A stretch of DNA of 39,696 bases. Origin: a virus. The notes beneath the pieces were generated by a model. That model saw only the letters and a program-made list of their open reading frames with translations, had not been told where the DNA came from and searched no databases. This document shows, in pieces, positions 29,674 through 37,133 of this stretch (position 1 is its first letter; each line of letters starts with the position of its first letter). Location: positions 1-39,696 of IMG/VR virus record IMGVR_UViG_3300021378_000060. The stretch is one strand, 5' to 3'. Made by a program: the position numbers and the translations under genes.

Positions 29674-30807
29674 ATGACGAGGAAGAAGGGTAATACTAAA
29701 GCGATGACAAAGACAGTTTTTAACCGAGAGAAGGTTGACTTTACAAAAGAGCATATGTTCTTTGGAGCAGATCAAAACACACAAAGGTATGATGTATTCA
29801 AATATCCTGAGTATGATAAACTTAACCAAACAATGCTTGGTTACTTTTGGAGACCAGAGGAAGTTAGTCTACAAAAAGATAGAGGTGACTATCAACAACT
29901 TCGTGATGAACAAAAACATATTTTTACAAGTAACTTAAAATATCAAACACTATTAGATAGTGTACAAGGACGTGGACCATGTCTAAGTTTTTTACCTTAC
30001 TGTTCAAATCCAGAACTAGAAGGTTGTATTATTGCTTGGGACTTTTTTGAAACACTCCACTCACGTTCATATACACATATTGTAAAAAATGTATATGCTA
30101 ATCCGGGTGAAGTATTTGATACTATCCTTGATGATGAAAAGATTCTTGAACGTGCTGAAAGTGTTACAAAATACTATGACGAGTTCAATGACATTGCAAA
30201 CAATTACTTTAATAAAGGCAAAGGTACTTTGTATGATGTTAAGAAAGCATTATACAAAGCAATGATGACTGTAAACATTTTAGAAGGTTTACGTTTTTAT
30301 GTTTCATTTGCATGTACGTTTGCATTTGGTGAATTAAAAATGATGGAAGGTAGTGCTAAGATTATTAGTCTTATTGCAAGAGATGAAGCAACACACCTTA
30401 ACCTAAGTACACACATTCTCAAACATTGGGCCAAAGGTGACGATGATCCAGACATGGCTAAAATCGCAGTAGAACTTAAAGATGAAGTTTATGACCTATG
30501 GCGTGAATGTGTTGCAGAAGAAAAGAATTGGGCGGACTACTTATTCAAAGACGGAAGTATGATTGGACTTAATGCTAATCTTCTTCATGCTTATGTTGAG
30601 TTTATTGCTAACAAGAGATTGAAAGCACTAGGACTTGATATGATTTACGATCGTCCGCTTAATACTAATCCGCTACCGTGGACACAACATTGGTTGTCAA
30701 GTGCAGGACTACAAGTTGCCCCACAAGAAACAGAAGTTGAAAGTTATATCGTTGGCGGTGTTAAACAAGACATTAACAAAGATACATTTAAGGACTTCAA
30801 ACTATGA
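29674..30807 (+). CDS. nrdB: Ribonucleotide reductase class Ia beta subunit, 377 aa
   Basis: Class Ia R2 protein: EHMFFGADQNTQRYDV, FWRPEEVSLQKDRGDYQ, LLDSVQGRG (Asp iron ligand), FFETLHSRSYTHI (Glu, His ligands and the radical Tyr) and ISLIARDEATHL (Glu and His ligands). It generates the tyrosyl radical used by NrdA. ATG 29674 overlaps an AAGGA site at the nrdA stop; ATG 29704 (MTKTVFN) is a possible alternative, which would remove ten basic residues. The stop overlaps the glutaredoxin start by four bases (ATGA). Confidence 0.97.
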   Translation: MTRKKGNTKAMTKTVFNREKVDFTKEHMFFGADQNTQRYDVFKYPEYDKLNQTMLGYFWRPEEVSLQKDRGDYQQLRDEQKHIFTSNLKYQTLLDSVQGRGPCLSFLPYCSNPELEGCIIAWDFFETLHSRSYTHIVKNVYANPGEVFDTILDDEKILERAESVTKYYDEFNDIANNYFNKGKGTLYDVKKALYKAMMTVNILEGLRFYVSFACTFAFGELKMMEGSAKIISLIARDEATHLNLSTHILKHWAKGDDDPDMAKIAVELKDEVYDLWRECVAEEKNWADYLFKDGSMIGLNANLLHAYVEFIANKRLKALGLDMIYDRPLNTNPLPWTQHWLSSAGLQVAPQETEVESYIVGGVKQDINKDTFKDFKL

Positions 30808-31055
30808 TCGAAATATTCGGAAAGCCAAGTTGCCCGTATTGTGTTAAAGCAGTAAATCTGTGTAAGACAAGACAACTTGAACACACATACAAATCTTTAG
30901 GAACTGACTACACTAGAGAAGAATTAATGGAATGGTTTCCAACTGCAAGAACTGTACCACAAATTAAAATCAATGGAAAAAATATTGGTGGGTATGATCA
31001 ACTTGTAAACTACATTGATGACACAGGTTATAACGGAACAGGACACACAATATAA
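30804..31055 (+). CDS. Glutaredoxin, 83 aa
   Basis: Thioredoxin-fold protein with the active site KPSCPYCVKA (C10, C13), the cis-Pro loop RTVPQIKINGK and GGYDQL for glutathione binding. It probably reduces the C-terminal cysteine pair of NrdA. It is the third gene of the nrdA-nrdB-grx operon, overlapping nrdB by four bases and the next gene by one (TAATG). Length and motifs are typical. Confidence 0.95.
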   Translation: MIEIFGKPSCPYCVKAVNLCKTRQLEHTYKSLGTDYTREELMEWFPTARTVPQIKINGKNIGGYDQLVNYIDDTGYNGTGHTI

Positions 31056-31366
31056 TGTTAATCGAAGCACCATATAAAGTTGGAGATACTGTTACTTTTA
31101 AACTTAACTCTGGCGAAGAGATTGTAGGTAAACTTACAGAAGAAAATGAAAAGGGTTTTAAGATTAAAACTCCTCTTACACTTGTAATGAACGGACAAGG
31201 GTTAGGATTACAACAGTTCTTATTTACAGGTGATCCAGACAAAGGCTATTTGTTTAAAAAAGAAAGTATAATGGTTCTTACTAAAACTATTAAACAGTTT
31301 GCAGATCTCTATCAACAACAAACATCAAATATAGTAACTGCACCGCCAAATCTAAAAGTAAAGTAA
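31055..31366 (+). CDS. Conserved small phage protein, possibly Sm/LSm-like, 103 aa
   Basis: VGDTVTFKLNSGEEIVGKLT, GFKIKTPLTLVMNGQG, then ESIMVLTKTIKQFADLYQQQ. The first part could fold as a small beta-barrel of the Sm/Hfq kind (GxxVxxxLxSGExxxGxL), but the assignment is by pattern only. I recall it as conserved in marine T4-like phages next to nrd genes. Start overlaps the glutaredoxin stop. If Sm-like it might bind RNA; uncertain. Confidence 0.7.
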   Translation: MLIEAPYKVGDTVTFKLNSGEEIVGKLTEENEKGFKIKTPLTLVMNGQGLGLQQFLFTGDPDKGYLFKKESIMVLTKTIKQFADLYQQQTSNIVTAPPNLKVK

Positions 31367-31368
31367 AA

Positions 31369-31374
31369 TAAATA
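31369..31374 (+). promoter_or_regulatory. Late promoter AATAAATA with leaderless start
   Basis: TAAATA, then CTCGT, then ATG 31380. The same 5-bp spacing is seen at 20105/20111 and 20868/20874. No ribosome site. Confidence 0.6.
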
Positions 31375-31379
31375 CTCGT

Positions 31380-31586
31380 ATGCACGAGTTTGTTTTTCTA
31401 ATAGATGGTAAACAGGTAACAGTTAATTCTTGGGACGATATTCCTGAAAGATTTGATCACGTTATTAAATTCCTTCCAGATTGTCCTGAACCTCCACATA
31501 CAGAAGAACAACATAGAGAAATAGAATTGTGGCCAGCAAGGTTACAACAACTTATGGAGATAGAACGTAATGCCAGCAATAACTAG
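31380..31586 (+). CDS. Conserved small phage protein, 68 aa
   Basis: MHEFVFLIDGKQVTVNSWDD followed by IPERFDHVIKFLPD and a helical LQQLMEIERNASNN. I recall this in marine T4-like phages beside the PAAR gene. It overlaps the PAAR gene by 17 bp, so the two are probably translated together and may act together in the baseplate. The mRNA is predicted to be leaderless. Function unknown. Confidence 0.78.
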   Translation: MHEFVFLIDGKQVTVNSWDDIPERFDHVIKFLPDCPEPPHTEEQHREIELWPARLQQLMEIERNASNN

Positions 31587-31860
31587 AATAGGCGATGCAG
31601 ATGTTACTCATTGTTCTGGAATGACTAGAGCAGGTGGGTCTGGAACTGTATTTGCAAACGGTATTGGTGTCAGTAGACAAGGTGATAATAACACAGGACA
31701 TCTATTACCAGGCGTTCCATGTCCAAGTCATGCCGCTCCAATAGCAACAGGTTCAACTACTGTATTTGTAAACGGACTAGGTTGCGGAAGAATTGGTGAC
31801 GGCATTAGCGGATGTACATCAGTTGCCGCCGGTAGTGCTAATTGTTTTGCAGGAGGCTAG
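31570..31860 (+). CDS. PAAR-repeat baseplate spike tip protein, 96 aa
   Basis: PAAR-family features: MPAITRIGDADVTHCSGMTR, FANGIGVSRQGDNNTGH, CPSHAAPIATGSTTVFVNGL and GRIGDGISGC. These repeats fold into a cone that caps the central tail spike (T4 gp5.4) with a metal bound by His and Cys. The length (about 97) matches gp5.4. It overlaps the small gene before it and is followed directly by the next start. It sharpens the membrane-piercing spike. Confidence 0.92.
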   Translation: MPAITRIGDADVTHCSGMTRAGGSGTVFANGIGVSRQGDNNTGHLLPGVPCPSHAAPIATGSTTVFVNGLGCGRIGDGISGCTSVAAGSANCFAGG

Positions 31861-32082
31861 GTGACTATGAAACCAAATAAGAACTTTGAATTAACAATTC
31901 GAGACATAGAAATTATCGAATCAGCACTAAGAGCAAAGGCTGGCCGTAGAGGATTGGCTATTGCACAAGGCGATGTATCTACGCAACTACATTTAGAAAT
32001 GACAGAGATACAAGAATTGTTAGGACGTATACATCATCAAAAAGTGTGGTATAGTCCAAAAGAGTTTGTTCCAGGCGGTTAG
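31861..32082 (+). CDS. Conserved small phage protein, 73 aa
   Basis: GTG 31861 lies 5 bp after AGGAGG; ATG 31867 (MKPNKNFEL) is an alternative 11 bp after it. The sequence NFELTIRDIEIIESALRAKA then EIQELLGRIHHQKVWYSPKE resembles short helical proteins of marine T4-like phages. It converges with the minus-strand operon, overlapping it by four bases. Function unknown. Confidence 0.75.
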   Translation: MTMKPNKNFELTIRDIEIIESALRAKAGRRGLAIAQGDVSTQLHLEMTEIQELLGRIHHQKVWYSPKEFVPGG

Positions 32083-32267
32083 GCTCTGCCCCAAGCAATA
32101 GGAACATCTTTATCATCAACTACTAAATCTCTAGTATCTTTATATTGAGCAACCATTATACCTTTACCTTTGCCATCAGCAATATACTTACAAGGTATAA
32201 TTTCTCTTTCTTTGTGATATCTTTTTAAGTGGTTAGTAATAACTCCACGTGCTTTTATTCCAGCCAT
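32079..32267 (-). CDS. Small basic protein, 62 aa
   Basis: MAGIKARGVITNHLKRYHKE at the N-terminus, then GKGKGIMVAQYKDTRDLVVD. Lys/Arg-rich with one Cys. Its start overlaps the stop of the 47-aa gene (TAATG), making it the last gene of a four-gene minus-strand operon. No family is recognised. Confidence 0.7.
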   Translation of the reverse strand: MAGIKARGVITNHLKRYHKEREIIPCKYIADGKGKGIMVAQYKDTRDLVVDDKDVPIAWGRA

Positions 32268-32410
32268 TATTTTCCTTGTCCTCTATAAAACTTGTGACTA
32301 CGTTTTTTAGATTTGTTCATAGATGAAAATTTGCAACGTGCTTTGGTACCTGCTTGACTTGTTTTCTTAGGTTGTGAAACATGTCCTTCGTATGACTTAT
32401 GTATTTTCAT
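32267..32410 (-). CDS. Very small basic protein, 47 aa
   Basis: Below usual length limits. Starts MKIHKSYEGHVSQPKKTSQA and ends MNKSKKRSHKFYRGQGK, with one Cys (ARCKFSS). GGAAAG precedes ATG 32410 and the stop overlaps the next start (TAATG). Its coupling on both sides supports a real gene. A nucleic-acid-binding role is suggested by charge only. Confidence 0.68.
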   Translation of the reverse strand: MKIHKSYEGHVSQPKKTSQAGTKARCKFSSMNKSKKRSHKFYRGQGK

Positions 32411-32411
32411 A

Positions 32412-32660
32412 TTACTTTCCTAACTTTGCTTTTAAGGCCGCTCTTTTCTTTTCTAGCATTGCCGCTTGTCTTATTTTTCTACCTAATGGTAATGACTGTA
32501 TCATTTCGTATGTTCCGCCTTTTTTGGCTGTCCATTCTACTCTAACTGATTTACTTTTTGTATTACCTTGAAAAGATCGTACTGCTTTCCGGTAACTCAT
32601 TTCTTCTTTAGTTTCTACATTGTCTCCGTCGTAGAAAGTATATGTTCTCATTTTGGCCAT
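32412..32660 (-). CDS. Small basic protein, 82 aa
   Basis: MAKMRTYTFYDGDNVETKEE, then RKAVRSFQGNTKSKSVRVEW and a basic helical C-terminus (QAAMLEKKRAALKAKLGK). Start overlaps the stop of the gene upstream (32660). The N-terminal half looks like a small beta-sheet domain. No function recognised. Confidence 0.72.
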   Translation of the reverse strand: MAKMRTYTFYDGDNVETKEEMSYRKAVRSFQGNTKSKSVRVEWTAKKGGTYEMIQSLPLGRKIRQAAMLEKKRAALKAKLGK

Positions 32661-32854
32661 TATTCTATCTCCGTTCTTACAATATGTTTTCGTAAGGCTC
32701 TAACTAGTTCTTCAATTTTATCTACTACAGATATCATATCTTTGTCTGTAATGTATTTTTGTCGTTCACGAAGTCTGTCGTATTCCTTTAAAGGAATTGT
32801 TACTGTACTTTGTTCATTTTCAAAAGTTGCGTCAACTGATCTATCATCTGTCAT
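32660..32854 (-). CDS. Small charged protein, 64 aa, first gene of minus-strand operon
   Basis: MTDDRSVDATFENEQSTVTI then a charged helix (PLKEYDRLRERQKYITDKDM, EELVRALRKHIVRTEIE), possibly a coiled coil. ATG 32854 has a GGAGAG site. I see no convincing promoter on the minus strand just upstream. Function unknown. Confidence 0.7.
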   Translation of the reverse strand: MTDDRSVDATFENEQSTVTIPLKEYDRLRERQKYITDKDMISVVDKIEELVRALRKHIVRTEIE

Positions 32855-32939
32855 AACTCTCCATTGTTAATATTGAGTATTTTCTTGAGCATTAGTTATT
32901 ACGTAATAGATACAAACTAATAGATTCTGAAGAAAAAGG

Positions 32940-32968
32940 TTGACTTTTTGGTTAAAAGATAGTATAAC
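32940..32968 (+). promoter_or_regulatory. Sigma70-type promoter of the tmRNA locus
   Basis: TTGACT, 17-bp spacer, TATAAC; +1 near 32975 at the start of the tmRNA acceptor piece. Confidence 0.65.
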
Positions 32969-32974
32969 TATATA

Positions 32975-33037
32975 CGTAACGTTGAAGCAATTCAAACGCT
33001 ATTCAGGACCCCGGGGCGGTACCGGGCGACTCCACCA
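32975..33037 (+). ncRNA. ssrA: Permuted tmRNA, acceptor piece
   Basis: Ends with CGACTCCACCA: CGACTCC pairs fully (one G-U) with GGGGTCG at the start of the coding piece (33243-33249), and ACCA is the aminoacylated tail. Just upstream is a T-arm, CCCGG / CCGGG (33010-33014, 33022-33026), with a 7-nt loop GGCGGTA. AACGCTATT (32995-33003) pairs with AATAGAGTT (33271-33279) of the coding piece, forming part of helix P2. This order, acceptor first, is that of the two-piece tmRNA of Alphaproteobacteria. The 5' end is approximate. Confidence 0.85.
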
Positions 33038-33052
33038 TAAGGACATTGAAAA

Positions 33053-33241
33053 ATGGAAATTATTTGGCATATACTATTAACAGTTTGTTCAGGCTCGACC
33101 TGCTTAGAACAAGATGTACAATGGTTTGAAACTAAAGCACAGTGTGAAACTATGCTTGTAGAATACGTAGAAGTACCAAGTGATGGATCTTGGGATACAG
33201 TTGAATACATCTGTAAGCCTGTAGGTTCAATGTCTTTATGA
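33053..33241 (+). CDS. Small protein encoded inside the tmRNA intervening segment, 62 aa
   Basis: MEIIWHILLTVCSGSTCLEQ followed by FETKAQCETMLVEYVEVPSD, SWDTVEYICKPVG. A hydrophobic N-terminus (possible signal or anchor) and four cysteines are visible. AAGGAC precedes the ATG. I recall similar Cys-containing short proteins (CLEQDVQWFE...GSWxTVEYxC) in marine T4-like phages. Its ribosome site begins two bases after the CCA of the acceptor piece, and its stop ends one base before the coding piece, so it fills the segment that is cut out when tmRNA matures. Translation would have to use the precursor or excised RNA. Confidence 0.8.
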   Translation: MEIIWHILLTVCSGSTCLEQDVQWFETKAQCETMLVEYVEVPSDGSWDTVEYICKPVGSMSL

Positions 33242-33242
33242 T

Positions 33243-33420
33243 GGGGTCGAAATAGGATCGACTGGTAGTTAATAGAGTTAGTGGAGTTATCCGGATCTAA
33301 GCACGGTTATCGCGAAGAAAACTTATAATTGCAAATGACAATTATGCGCCAGAAATGGCATTAGCGGCCTAGTTTAGGCACGTAGGGGTTGGCAACTTAC
33401 CTGGCAACAGAAAAGTTGCG
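33243..33420 (+). ncRNA. ssrA: Permuted tmRNA, coding piece with tag ANDNYAPEMALAA
   Basis: Begins GGGGTCG (acceptor 5' strand), then AAATAGGATCGAC (D-loop-like). The tag reading frame starts at GCA 33331 and ends TAG 33370-33372, coding for ANDNYAPEMALAA, with the usual AND start and LAA end for ClpXP recognition. After the tag a 7-bp hairpin (33392-33398 with 33413-33419) and possible pseudoknots follow. tmRNA with SmpB rescues stalled ribosomes. The 3' end is approximate. Confidence 0.88.
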
Positions 33421-33547
33421 TACTATAAAGAGAAATATAAATACTGTATATACAAAAGCACCTTTAACTATAACAAAAGAACACAGTATAGAACGGACTC
33501 TATCCACGCCGTAGGCGACTTACATATAAAATAAGTATATTTAAAAG
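33421..33547 (+). other. AT-rich tail of the tmRNA locus
   Basis: No gene seen. Contains a perfect late box TATAAATA (33436-33443) and a small CGCC/GGCG hairpin near 33515; possibly trailer sequence of the tmRNA precursor. Confidence 0.4.
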
Positions 33548-33575
33548 ATAGGAGTGTTGGAAACAATGCTCCTAT
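33548..33575 (+). terminator. Intrinsic terminator of the tmRNA locus
   Basis: ATAGGAG / CTCCTAT stem followed by TCTTTTAT. Confidence 0.75.
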
Positions 33576-33587
33576 TCTTTTATCAAC

Positions 33588-33595
33588 GGTAAATA
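33588..33595 (+). promoter_or_regulatory. Late promoter GGTAAATA of the tail fibre
   Basis: Late box 22 bp before ATG 33617; AAGGAG between. Confidence 0.6.
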
Positions 33596-33616
33596 CAGTA
33601 AGGAGAACCATAAAAT

Positions 33617-36600
33617 ATGTCAGTAAAAGTAATCGATTCATTCCGCATAATGGCGTTTCAAAAAGCCGGATCTAGTGTAGGACAAGTTGTTGCAGACGCA
33701 GATAACGATACACTTACAGTAATCGGTGGACCAGGTGTTAACTTTACTGTTGATCCTAATTCAGATGCTGTAACAATGAGCCTACAAAGTGCAGAAGATA
33801 TTGTTGCAAGTGCTATTGGTAGAGTTGAATTACGTGCAGATGATAGTACAGTTAGAATTGTACAAGGTGGTGAGAACTTAGGTATACTAGGTGACGGTGG
33901 AGTAATTAGTACTGCTTCAAATGCTGAAGGTGATATTACAATTAGTGCTAACACTGACCTATCACAATACAACAATGCAACATCGGCTTTTATAACTGAT
34001 GTAAGTGGAGACGATTTAGGTACACTTCAAAATGTTAATATTACAAGTATTGCTGACAATGAATTATTACAATACGACACGGGTACAGGTGCTTGGATAA
34101 ATCAAACAATTACAGAAGCAGGATTTGCCGCAGTAGCAACTAGTGGTGGATATGGTGATCTAACAGGCAGACCAAACATTACGTTTGACGGAGACATGAG
34201 TGGTAACACTGGTGGTGCTATTGCCGCAAACGCAAGTACAGTAACACTTACTCTTGATAATGTAAACACTGACATTGGAAGTTTTAATACTGTAACAGTA
34301 AATGCAAAAGGTCTTGTAACAAGTGCTTCCAACACAGCATTTGCAAGTGTAGCAACATCAGGTGATTACGGAGACTTAATTAATAGACCAAGTCTTGCAG
34401 GAACATATAAATGGACCATTGCAGACACAGCGTCATCAAGTTACATTGTCGAAACAGATACAACAATTCAATTTACAGGTGCTAGTAATATTACTACTGC
34501 ACTTGATACTAACTCGGGCGAACTTACTATTACAGGACCTGCTAACGTTTCAGACCTTACAAACGACACAGGATTTATTACTGCAAGTTCATCAGACACA
34601 CTAGTAAACAAATCAGGTAACATTACTCAGTGGACTAACAATGCAGGGTATGTTACACTTGCAGATATTCCAAATAACTTTACATTGAATGTAGGTGCAG
34701 ATGATTCAACCATGCGTGACATTAATGCAGGTGAAGGTTTTAAAATACTTGGTGGTACAAATATTACAACAGCAAGTGATGCTGAAGGCAATATTACAAT
34801 TACAGGTCCAACATTAACTACATACCAACAAGCAATAGCAACAGCAGGTAACACAGGTACAGGTAGTATTGGTGTAGGCGATACATTTACAGTACTAGGA
34901 ACAACAGGACAAATTAAAGTTGATGCGGCGGCTTTTGCTTTATCAATAAGTTTAGAAAATTTAATTAACACAGATTTAAAAGGTTCAGTATTTGCAGATG
35001 ATAGTACATTACTCGTTGACGGTGTAAGCGGATCAATACCTTACAGTGTTTTAAGCGGAGCACCTACAACAGTTAGTTCATTTACTAACGATAGCAACTT
35101 TGTTTCTAGTGGTGCTAACATTACAGAATTTACAAACAATGCAGGTTACGTAACAGCCGACCAAGTAGGATCAACATATAATTTTCGTATAGGTGCAGAT
35201 GATAGTACAATGCGTACAATCAATGCAGGTGAAGATGTTAAGGTTTTAGGCGGAACTGCAATTACAACAGCAAGTGATGCTGAAGGCAACATTACAATTA
35301 CAGGTGTAGCACAAGACTTTACTTGGGGTAGTGTTACAGGGACACCAACTACACTTACGGGCTATGGTATCACAGACGCTTATACACAAGCACAAATAGA
35401 CGCTAAGGTAGCGGCAGTACTTGACAGTGCTCCAGAACAATTAGATACATTAAATGAATTAGCCGCGGCACTTAATGACGATGCTAATTTTGCAACAACT
35501 ATTACGAATAGATTTACTAACATTGAAAACAACTTGTTTAGCATTGGAGCAGATGACTCCACAATGCGTGTTGTTAAACAAAGTGAAAACATTAAAATAC
35601 TTGGTGGCACAAACTTAACAACTTCAAGTGATGCTGAAGGAAACGTAACAGTAAACTTTGTCAATCCTGGATATATTACCTCAGGTTTAGAAACAGGTGA
35701 CAATGTAAGTGAACTTGCAAACGATGCAGGGTATATTTCACAACTGTTTGTAACAGGCGATGATAGTACAGTTAGAACAGTAGTCAAAGACGAAACAATT
35801 AAGTTTGCTGGTACAGGTAACATTACAACTACAACTGACGCAGAAGGTAATATTACTATTGACGGTGGCAATGAAACAATTACACTGTTTGGTGATGTAA
35901 CAGGTACTGGTACAACATCAATAAACGTTTCACTTGCTGACAGTCCAATTGCTCCAGGTACATATAATAGAATTACATTTGATACAAAAGGGATTGCACA
36001 AAGTGGTACACTAGTTGACTACTTAACTGACGGTAGTAATATTAGTAGATTAACTAATGACGCAGGTTACTTAACAAACGAACAAGCAATTAACTTTAAT
36101 ATTGTTGGAGATGATTCAACAGGCTTTAATATGGCCAATCAAGGTACTTTCCAATTTTTAGGTACTAACGGCGTTACGGTAACTGCCGCACAAGACCAAA
36201 CAACTCCGACTGTTACTATTGACGGAACTAGTTTTCTACAAGCAAGTGATAACATAAGTGTTCTTACAAATGATAGTGGATATTATAAAGCAGGCGATTC
36301 GATAATTGGTAACTTTACTGGTAGTGTGTTTAGTGATAACTCTACTCTAGTAGTTGACGGCTTAACAGGACAATTACATGGTACACTTAACGGAACACTT
36401 AAAGGTGACGTAAGAGGTAGCGTGTTTGCAGATGATTCCACAATGATCATTGATGGCGGTACAGGTAAAGTAGCAACTGCACAACTTGATACATATGTAG
36501 AAGGATTGCATGATTATACAATTACAGGATCATCAAGCGGAAGTTTAACAACAACTACAGGCTTCCAAAAAATGAGTTACACTAAAATAGGAAACCGTTG

Positions 36601-36904
36601 TTTCATTAGTGGTAAACTACAAACGGCAAACGGACAAGCATTACCATCAGGTGATATAAGAGTTAGTCTTCCATTTGCATGTGCTGACTTAACTGATCAA
36701 GGTGGACAAACAGGATTTCCAATTATGCTGTTTAATGTGTCTGGATTTAGTGGAGGTGTTACAGTACATGCTCAAATTGAAGAAAGTAATTCATTCTTTA
36801 CTATTGTCACAGTAGACGCTAACGGAACGGACAGTACACAATCTTTTAGTGATATCTCCAATAGTGGTATGGAAATTTTAATTAACGGCCACTATCCCGT
36901 ATAA
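33617..36904 (+). CDS. Long repetitive tail fibre protein, 1095 aa
   Basis: Built from repeating beta-rich modules. Four to six copies of a unit GADDSTMRxIxxGExxKxLG followed by GTxITTASDAEGNITITG, spaced by fibre segments containing LTNDxGYxT, occur through residues 70-830. A second motif, GSVFADDSTxxVDGxxG, occurs three times (near 450, 900 and 935). The last 130 residues (FQKMSYTKIGNRCFISGKLQ onward) look like a compact C-terminal domain, probably the receptor-binding tip. Late promoter and AAGGAG site. Typical of long fibres of marine myoviruses; trimeric assembly is expected. Confidence 0.85.
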   Translation: MSVKVIDSFRIMAFQKAGSSVGQVVADADNDTLTVIGGPGVNFTVDPNSDAVTMSLQSAEDIVASAIGRVELRADDSTVRIVQGGENLGILGDGGVISTASNAEGDITISANTDLSQYNNATSAFITDVSGDDLGTLQNVNITSIADNELLQYDTGTGAWINQTITEAGFAAVATSGGYGDLTGRPNITFDGDMSGNTGGAIAANASTVTLTLDNVNTDIGSFNTVTVNAKGLVTSASNTAFASVATSGDYGDLINRPSLAGTYKWTIADTASSSYIVETDTTIQFTGASNITTALDTNSGELTITGPANVSDLTNDTGFITASSSDTLVNKSGNITQWTNNAGYVTLADIPNNFTLNVGADDSTMRDINAGEGFKILGGTNITTASDAEGNITITGPTLTTYQQAIATAGNTGTGSIGVGDTFTVLGTTGQIKVDAAAFALSISLENLINTDLKGSVFADDSTLLVDGVSGSIPYSVLSGAPTTVSSFTNDSNFVSSGANITEFTNNAGYVTADQVGSTYNFRIGADDSTMRTINAGEDVKVLGGTAITTASDAEGNITITGVAQDFTWGSVTGTPTTLTGYGITDAYTQAQIDAKVAAVLDSAPEQLDTLNELAAALNDDANFATTITNRFTNIENNLFSIGADDSTMRVVKQSENIKILGGTNLTTSSDAEGNVTVNFVNPGYITSGLETGDNVSELANDAGYISQLFVTGDDSTVRTVVKDETIKFAGTGNITTTTDAEGNITIDGGNETITLFGDVTGTGTTSINVSLADSPIAPGTYNRITFDTKGIAQSGTLVDYLTDGSNISRLTNDAGYLTNEQAINFNIVGDDSTGFNMANQGTFQFLGTNGVTVTAAQDQTTPTVTIDGTSFLQASDNISVLTNDSGYYKAGDSIIGNFTGSVFSDNSTLVVDGLTGQLHGTLNGTLKGDVRGSVFADDSTMIIDGGTGKVATAQLDTYVEGLHDYTITGSSSGSLTTTTGFQKMSYTKIGNRCFISGKLQTANGQALPSGDIRVSLPFACADLTDQGGQTGFPIMLFNVSGFSGGVTVHAQIEESNSFFTIVTVDANGTDSTQSFSDISNSGMEILINGHYPV

Positions 36905-36910
36905 TAAATA
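36903..36910 (+). promoter_or_regulatory. Late promoter AATAAATA
   Basis: Late box overlapping the fibre stop; 53 bp before ATG 36963, with a CTAAG/CTTAG hairpin in between. Confidence 0.55.
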
Positions 36911-37044
36911 CACATACACTAAGGCAACTTAGGCACAAAGGCATATAAAGGAGTATAAAGGCATGAAAGCAAATCTATCTTCGTCCAATCTGGACAATAA
37001 ATCCAATTACGAACACAAAGTGGTAAAATTGGTAAAATCTACAA

Positions 37045-37073
37045 TTGACAAAACCTCTGAAGCAGTGTATTAT
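37045..37073 (+). promoter_or_regulatory. Internal sigma70 promoter
   Basis: TTGACA, 17-bp spacer, TATTAT (TATAAT overlaps at 37071), upstream of the AGGAGG site for ATG 37134. Confidence 0.65.
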
Positions 37074-37133
37074 AATACTAATACTGGTAAAACTGGTATT
37101 ATTAAAACTAATGGCTTAAGGAGGCAAAACACA

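Noticed and set aside
33240-33420. Conventional one-piece tmRNA
   Set aside because: No CCA-ending acceptor or T-arm is found downstream of the tag; the matching acceptor lies upstream at 32975-33037, so the gene is permuted.
35380-35871. 163-aa minus-strand open frame and similar ones across the fibre gene
   Set aside because: Repeated shadow frames of the fibre modules; no ribosome sites.
33820-36460. Regular repeats considered as CRISPR
   Set aside because: Repeats are in-frame protein modules of unequal spacing and divergence, not short identical direct repeats with unique spacers.
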